Source of the DNA: Notamacropus eugenii
Taxonomy: Eukaryota; Chordata; Mammalia; Diprotodontia; Macropodidae
Reading direction: 5' to 3'
Assembly: GCF_028372415.1 (NCBI RefSeq)
Contig: NC_092878.1
Coordinates: 2,197,501-2,261,500, forward strand
Length of the DNA stretch: 64,000 bases
The notes under the pieces are model-generated. The model ran no database searches. It had not been told where the DNA came from and saw only the letters and a list, made by a program, of their open reading frames with translations. Position numbers and translations under genes: made by a program. Shown here one piece after another: positions 59,369 to 64,000 of the stretch; the stretch's first letter is position 1; each line of letters opens with the position of its first letter.

Positions 59369-59754
59369 TATGGAGTGAATAAGTGAATGTTAACCCCTCC
59401 CACACAGATATACATAGTACCACTATCCTTTAAGTTCCAGTCTGAGCAACCAGATAATCTCCCATTAACACCTCCTTACTCCACTTCCAACTGGTTTGGA
59501 AGGTATGGTGAGTCTCATATACTGTCCCCATTTTTTTTCAAATAAGGAAACTATGGCTCAAAAACACATGACCTGCTTAACATCACACATCAGGTAACAA
59601 TAATAATTGATATATAAGACTTCAAAGCTTCTTTAGATTCCTTCTCCTTTGATACTTAACAATAAGCCAGAGAACTGTGTGGGTCAGTGAACAGAGCTCT
59701 GGACTTAAAGAAGGGAATTGCTAAATTCAGATCCCACCTTAATCATCAGTGATA

Positions 59755-60560
59755 TCCGTCAACTAGCATTTATTAAGTGTCTATTATATGCCAGGCATAT
59801 AGTATGAGCTGAGCAGTGAGGATTCAAAGAAAAAGGGAAAAGAACAAGTCCTTGTTTTCAAGATCACAGTGTAATAGAGATCACAAGCAAATAACAATGC
59901 CCAAACATATATGTGTGTGTGTGTGTGCATATGTAACACATATATACATACATATATTATATATTATACAATGCATATATATTAAGTGGAGGTAGTCTCA
60001 GAGGTATGGCACTGGCATTAAGGAGCACTTGGGAAAGGCTTCTTGTAGAAAGTGGGATTTTCTCTGTGACTTGAGGAAAGCTAGGAGGCAGAGAGGAGGA
60101 AGGAGAGAATTCCAGGCATGGTGTCAGCCAGTGAAATTGCCCAGAGCACAAAGATTGTTTAAGCAACAGAGAAGAAGCCATCTTCCCTGGATCTTAGCAT
60201 GGAGAGGAGAGTAAGGTGTAAGAAGACGGGAAAAGTAGGAAGGGGCCAAGTTATAAAGGGCGTTTTATAGTTAATCCTGGAGGTAACCGGAAGCCACTGG
60301 AGTTTGTTGAATAGGGAGTGATATGGGACCTACATTTTAGGATGAGGGCTTGTGCCAAGGTGGTTGCAGTGTCAGAGAAAAGAAAGGGACATATAGTAGA
60401 GATGCTATGAGGATGGAATAACTTGACCATTAGTTAGATATAGGTCAGAGGACTTGGACGTTGATTGGATACGAGGAGTGAGAGAGGGGTAAAGATTGCC
60501 TAGCTTGCCACTCCAGGTGGCTGGGAAGTACCTTCCACAGTAATGACTTTGACTAGTTCA
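59755..60560 (-). mobile_element. L2 LINE 3' UTR and end of ORF2, 800 bp
   Basis: Antisense L2 from 'gcatttattaagtgtctatt' through 'cttcttgtagaaagtgggat', 'gtaagaagacgggaaaagta', 'cggaagccactggagtttgt' to 'gtggctgggaagtaccttcc'. A TG/TA microsatellite at about 59908-59985 lies inside. It ends just before the SPPL2A CpG island. Confidence 0.85.
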
Positions 60561-61279
60561 TGCAATCACTCCTTGGCTTTTGAGGATCAAATAAAAGTTC
60601 TTTACAAGCTTTAAAACGCTATATGAATGCTACTTATTGCTATTAAATAGTAAGGGCATTATTATTCTCGTTTGACAGCCGTGGAATTGAATCCCAGAGC
60701 CCAAGTCAGTCTGCATTCAAAACCAAGTCCTCTCTTGCCCCTCATTCCGCCCCGAGCGACCACAGAGACCTTTCCAGGACCAGTACGAAGGAGGCTCTGG
60801 AGGTTCCCCCGCTGCAGGGAGCCCCTGGGGAGGTCATGCCTTCCAGATCTAGAAGGGACGACCTGGAGCCACAGAGGGATTAGGAGTGTGAGGACTGGGG
60901 CAGGCCTGGCAAGGAACGTGGGGCAGACGAGAGAGGAGGCAGCTGGTTGTGAGGGTGCAAAGGTGTCCCAAAGGGGCACGACAAAGGAAAGGCTGGGGAG
61001 CGGGTGGGCCGAAGCGCCCGCCCCGCCCACGGGGCGTGGCCAGAGTGGGGACTTTCCTCCAGTCCTCCCCACCCCTCCCCATCCACCCCCGCCCCGCCCC
61101 CGCTGGACACGTCGGGGCGGAAGTCGAGGTCCGCTCCACCGCAGGCGCCCCTGCTGAAGCCACCCGCCGGGGTCCGAGCCGGAAGGAAGTGGAGTGGACC
61201 GGGCAGGACCGGCCTCCTCCGAGCCGGGTCCGAGCGGCAGCCAGGGCGTCTGGACCAGACGCTCCAGGGGCCGAGGAGG

Positions 61280-61345
61280 ATGGGGACGAGGAGGCGGCTG
61301 CTCCCGGCCGCAGCCGCCCTGCTCTGGGGCTTTCTGCTGAAGATG
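61280..61345 (+). CDS. SPPL2A: SPPL2A coding exon 1 (signal peptide; rest of gene beyond window)
   Basis: The exon has 22 codons. It starts MGTRRRLLP, continues through an alanine run into LLWGFLL, and ends Lys-Met directly before GTAAGG. From memory, human SPPL2A starts MGPQRRLSP and also carries AALLWGFLL at the same place; that match is the basis of the call. SPPL2A is a GxGD-type intramembrane aspartyl protease of late endosomes and lysosomes, known to cleave type II membrane stubs such as the CD74 N-terminal fragment and TNF. The exon shows only the signal peptide: basic residues 4-6 and a hydrophobic core at about residues 7-20. The protease-associated domain and the catalytic YD and GxGD motifs must lie in later exons. 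The ATG has A at -3 and G at +4, and no other ATG lies between about 60840 and it. The frame is phase 0 at the donor. The family call is strong; the paralogue rests on a short remembered match. Confidence 0.85.
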
Positions 61346-61351
61346 GTAAGG
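61346..61351 (+). other. 5' splice donor of SPPL2A intron 1
   Basis: GTAAGG follows the codon for Met22 and is a near-consensus U1 donor. The frame stays open past it for many codons because the region is GC-rich. That extension is proline/arginine-rich and does not resemble the luminal domain of SPPL2A, so I read it as intron. Confidence 0.8.
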
Positions 61352-61439
61352 GAGCGGCCGCCGGGGCGGCGGGCGGGGCGGCCGGAACGGCCGGGGCAGC
61401 CGCGGCGCTCTGGCTCCCTCCCATTTGGCCTTCCCGGGC

Positions 61440-61740
61440 CGAGCCGTAGGGCGGGGCTGAGGATGCCCCCAGGTTTCCCTCCCCTCTCTCCTCCCCCTCT
61501 TTCCTCCTTCGCCCTCCGCCCATTCTGCCCTGCATTCCCCTCCTCCTTGTTCGGTCTCCCTCGTCCCCCTTTCCCTCCTCCCCTCTTTTCTTTTTTTATT
61601 AATTTATTTTCAGTTTGGAAGTCATTGAAATCCCCCCTCTTTTCTGTCCTCGTTTCCCTTTCCTTCCATTCCTCCTGCCTCCTTCCATCTCCCTTTCTCC
61701 TCTCTCTCTCTCTTCCTCTTTCCTCCTGTATTATGCCACT
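61440..61740 (+). repeat. Pyrimidine-rich tract in intron 1
   Basis: About 300 bases of C/T-rich sequence made of many CCTCC, CCCTCT and TTCCT runs follow the CpG island. It encodes no recognisable protein in any frame and is best read as low-complexity intronic sequence. Confidence 0.6.
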
Positions 61741-62999
61741 TCTTTACTTGCCGTCTCCTGGAATGCCTTATCCCTCTGGTGGGGTGGAGGTGGAGCTTCC
61801 CTTCCCCCTCTCATTTCCTTTGATTCTTGCTCCCCACTACAGTTCTTCTCTGTGTTATTTCGAGCAGTGATTTATTGCGCCGGGACTGTGAAGAGTTAGT
61901 TGCCTTTAAAGGAATAACTTTAATATCCCTCCCCCCTGCCGCGAAAGTTAGACATTCCCAGTGTGGTAACTTGCACGTATATTGAGTTTTAGCTGCGCTG
62001 ATAGGCACCTGGTCATTTGTCCCCTCCTCTCCATAAGTCAGCCACGTTCAAGTAGAGCCTTAGACCGCTCGAGAGCTTTACTACAGTCCTGAGGTTCCCT
62101 TCTCTTTTTGTGTAACTTCAAGGAAATGAAATCACTGCATGGGGCAGCCGTTGAGACTCGAAATGGTCACAGCGCAGTCTGATGATTTCACTTTTGTTTT
62201 ACAGTTTGTTTTTATCTTAACGCTTCAGAAGTTTACAGCAGTGTAACTTTAAATAGGATATGTGATCATAGTAGATTTAAAAGTTAGAAGGAAGGTTATC
62301 CGATCCAATCCTCTTTAAATTGACCTTTAAATGTACTAGTAAGTGATTCATACTGCAGCCCTAGCAGAAAACATTTTTTTCTGGATACTATTTTACGAAT
62401 TTTTAAAACATCAAATCTGCATTGATAAGGTTGGCTCAATTAAAACTAACACAGGTGAAAGGTTTACCTTTTTAGCATCTCTTGTGGTAAAGGTTCATAA
62501 TTAACAGATAAATTAAATTCCACAATTTCATACTTGTGTACCAATAAGCATTCTGGGCTATATGGGAAATATAAATGAGATGAAATATCTGAAATACTAA
62601 CATGGATTTATGATCTCATTGATTTCATGAATGTTTTAATGGTGCAGATCACAACCCATAACTACTGCCCATCCTCTGCAACTCTTGACTTGCTGTAAGT
62701 TCCACAACTGGGGTGCATCGGAAGTGTTATTGACCTCTCTTTCTTCTGATATTGAGAGAATACCAGAAAGTACTAGGGCTATCCATCGATATTCATCCTT
62801 ACAAAGTCATCAGCCCATCACCAGCACATCCCTTTCTCCGTAGTCTTTGAACTGTGTTCCTTATGTTATTTCCACTTACTCACATCCACCATGTTTCTCT
62901 TAATACCCTTCTGGAGAATGTAAATTTCCATTATTTGAAACATTTAAAAAAATACTAGAATAATATTGGTGAAAATGTGGCCTTTTATTTCTGGGAGAT

Positions 63000-63070
63000 G
63001 TGTGTGCATATACACATATATGTATATTGTTTATAAATATATGTATGTGCATGTATATATACACCTATAC
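63000..63070. repeat. TA/TG-rich microsatellite in intron 1
   Basis: Alternating purine-pyrimidine sequence of TGTG, CATA and TATG units. It is followed at about 63080-63120 by a short piece resembling the antisense L2 3' region. Confidence 0.6.
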
Positions 63071-63744
63071 ATTCTCCAAGGAACTGACAATCCAGTTAGG
63101 GAGAGTATACATTCCTGTATATTAAATAGTTACAAAATATAGTACAAATAGGATGTAATTCCCTTGTGTTCTCTGGCTATTCACATTTTTCATAGTATTA
63201 CTTTAAATCTTTTCATGTGACCTTTGTTAGGCTTTAAAAAATATTTAAAGTGTATTTAAAATAATATATAGTTACAGTGTTTTCCAAGTACAGCAAGCCC
63301 CCTCTCCACAAAAATCCTCAATACAATTCTCTACAAAACATTTTAATTCCAAATTTTCTTTCATTTTCCTATTTGTGCCTCAGAGCCCAATAAACTGTAT
63401 ATCTTACCTTCCACCTTCTTATGCATTTCTAGTTTTTTGGGTTTTTTTACTCCATTTGCTTGGTTTTAATTAGCCCTTTGTGACTTACTCGCAATTTCTC
63501 CTTTCTTCACCACCTTTGACACCTTTATTTCTCCTCTCAAGTTTTCTGTTGCCCATTTCTTGGCCTCCTTCCTGTATTCCTGTTGTTTATGGATTTTTTC
63601 TTATTATTCATTAATAATTCTTTAATAATAATCTTCCTTATTTTTCTTTAAAAAGTTTCTTGTCCTTCATTTTACCTTTTTCCTTTTATATCCCCTGGTT
63701 ACTTTCTGCCTTTTCTTTGTTCTGACTCTTTGAAAGGAGGGGAA

Positions 63745-64000
63745 AGGAGGGGAAGGGAATAAGCATTTATGTAGCACCTACTGTGTGCCAGGCACTGTAC
63801 TAAGAACTTTTTACAGACATTATCTCTTTTGATCCTCACAAAAATGCTGGGAGGTAAGTACTATTATTATCCCTAGTTAGTTGAGGAAACTAAGGTAAAC
63901 AGAGGTTAAGTAACTTACCCAAGTTCACACAGCCAGTAAGTGTCTGAGACAGAATTTGAATTTAGGTCTTCCTGACTCCAGGCCCAGGGCTCTATCCAAT
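63745..64000 (-). mobile_element. MAR/MIR-type CORE-SINE at right edge
   Basis: Read on the minus strand this is a tRNA-derived SINE: head with box-B-like sequence, the CTCAGTTTCCTCAACT core, the GGATCAAA...GAGATAAT segment, and the typical 3' end 'cctggcacacagtagg'. The copy runs off the window. Confidence 0.8.

Larger units (their letters stand above)
60690..61460 (+). promoter_or_regulatory. CpG island and TATA-less promoter of SPPL2A
   Basis: This is the only GC- and CpG-rich stretch in the window. GC boxes of the form CCCGCCCCGCCC lie at about 61017-61029 and again at 61089-61100. A CGGAAGT motif at 61118-61124 and CCGGAAGGAAGT at 61179-61190 fit ETS/GABP-type sites. No TATA box is visible at a sensible distance, as is usual for a widely expressed island promoter. 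Transcription probably starts between about 61100 and 61260 (inference). Long open frames on both strands here are a by-product of base composition. I see no divergent exon on the minus strand. Confidence 0.75.
61346..64000 (+). other. Start of SPPL2A intron 1
   Basis: The intron begins GC-rich. It then runs through a pyrimidine-rich tract at about 61440-61740 and continues as ordinary AT-rich sequence with a TA/TG microsatellite near 63000-63070. A CORE-SINE closes the window. No second exon with a luminal-domain reading frame is visible, so intron 1 is at least 2.65 kb. Confidence 0.7.

Noticed and set aside
61004-61870. 288-codon plus frame through the CpG island, and overlapping 161-228-codon frames on both strands
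   Set aside because: GC-rich composition removes stop codons by chance. Only the short piece from 61280 to the donor has recognisable protein content. The long frame begins at GTG rather than ATG and runs into the intron.
1-64000. CRISPR arrays, bacterial operons, tRNA or rRNA genes
   Set aside because: None is present. Tandem repeats are simple microsatellites, and tRNA-like sequences are the heads of SINEs, with diverged boxes and SINE bodies attached.

Overview
The window is mammalian nuclear DNA, almost certainly from a marsupial. It has no bacterial-style gene packing: about 60 kb holds no host gene I can support. The sequence is instead filled by layers of marsupial-type repeats. These are L1 fragments with the marsupial 3' end and G-rich 3' UTR, tRNA-headed SINEs with RTE-type tails, CORE-SINEs (MIR/MAR/THER type), old L2 and L3/CR1 LINEs, an RTE LINE and a few hAT-like DNA transposons. 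I cannot tell the genus.

The one host gene lies at the right edge. A CpG island at about 60.69-61.46 kb holds the promoter and first coding exon (61280-61345, + strand) of what I recognise as SPPL2A, a lysosomal intramembrane aspartyl protease. Only 22 codons, a signal peptide, lie in the window. They end at a GTAAGG splice donor, and the remaining 2.65 kb is the start of intron 1. In human, the neighbour upstream of SPPL2A is AP4E1, transcribed away from it, so the 60 kb to the left is probably the intergenic space between the two.

Layout: 0-9 kb, L2/L3/CORE-SINE debris, a hAT-like element and two L1 tails. 9-12.6 kb, a long antisense L2 copy split by two SINEs, then a DNA transposon split by a solo LTR. 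12.6-16.9 kb, L2 3' ends and a pair of direct repeats that may be LTRs. 16.9-19.3 kb, three L1s, one nested in another. 19.3-24.6 kb, mostly single-copy sequence plus an L3 copy and microsatellites. 24.6-31.1 kb, a large L1 cluster with two divergent copies forming a roughly 2 kb inverted repeat. 31-45 kb, SINEs, L1 tails, a long (TC)n and a GAGACA repeat among single-copy sequence. 45.5-48.4 kb, a divergent L2 pair and an isolated L1 endonuclease fragment. 48-60 kb, SINEs, a hAT element, an RTE reverse transcriptase fragment, L2 copies and an unidentified segment at 57.8-58.8 kb.

I found no novel multi-gene system. The observations most worth checking are structural: two inverted LINE pairs, several insertions dated relative to each other by target-site duplications, an internal L1 deletion at a microhomology, an accidental 408-codon RTE/SINE frame, and an unidentified segment that may be a decayed coding copy.
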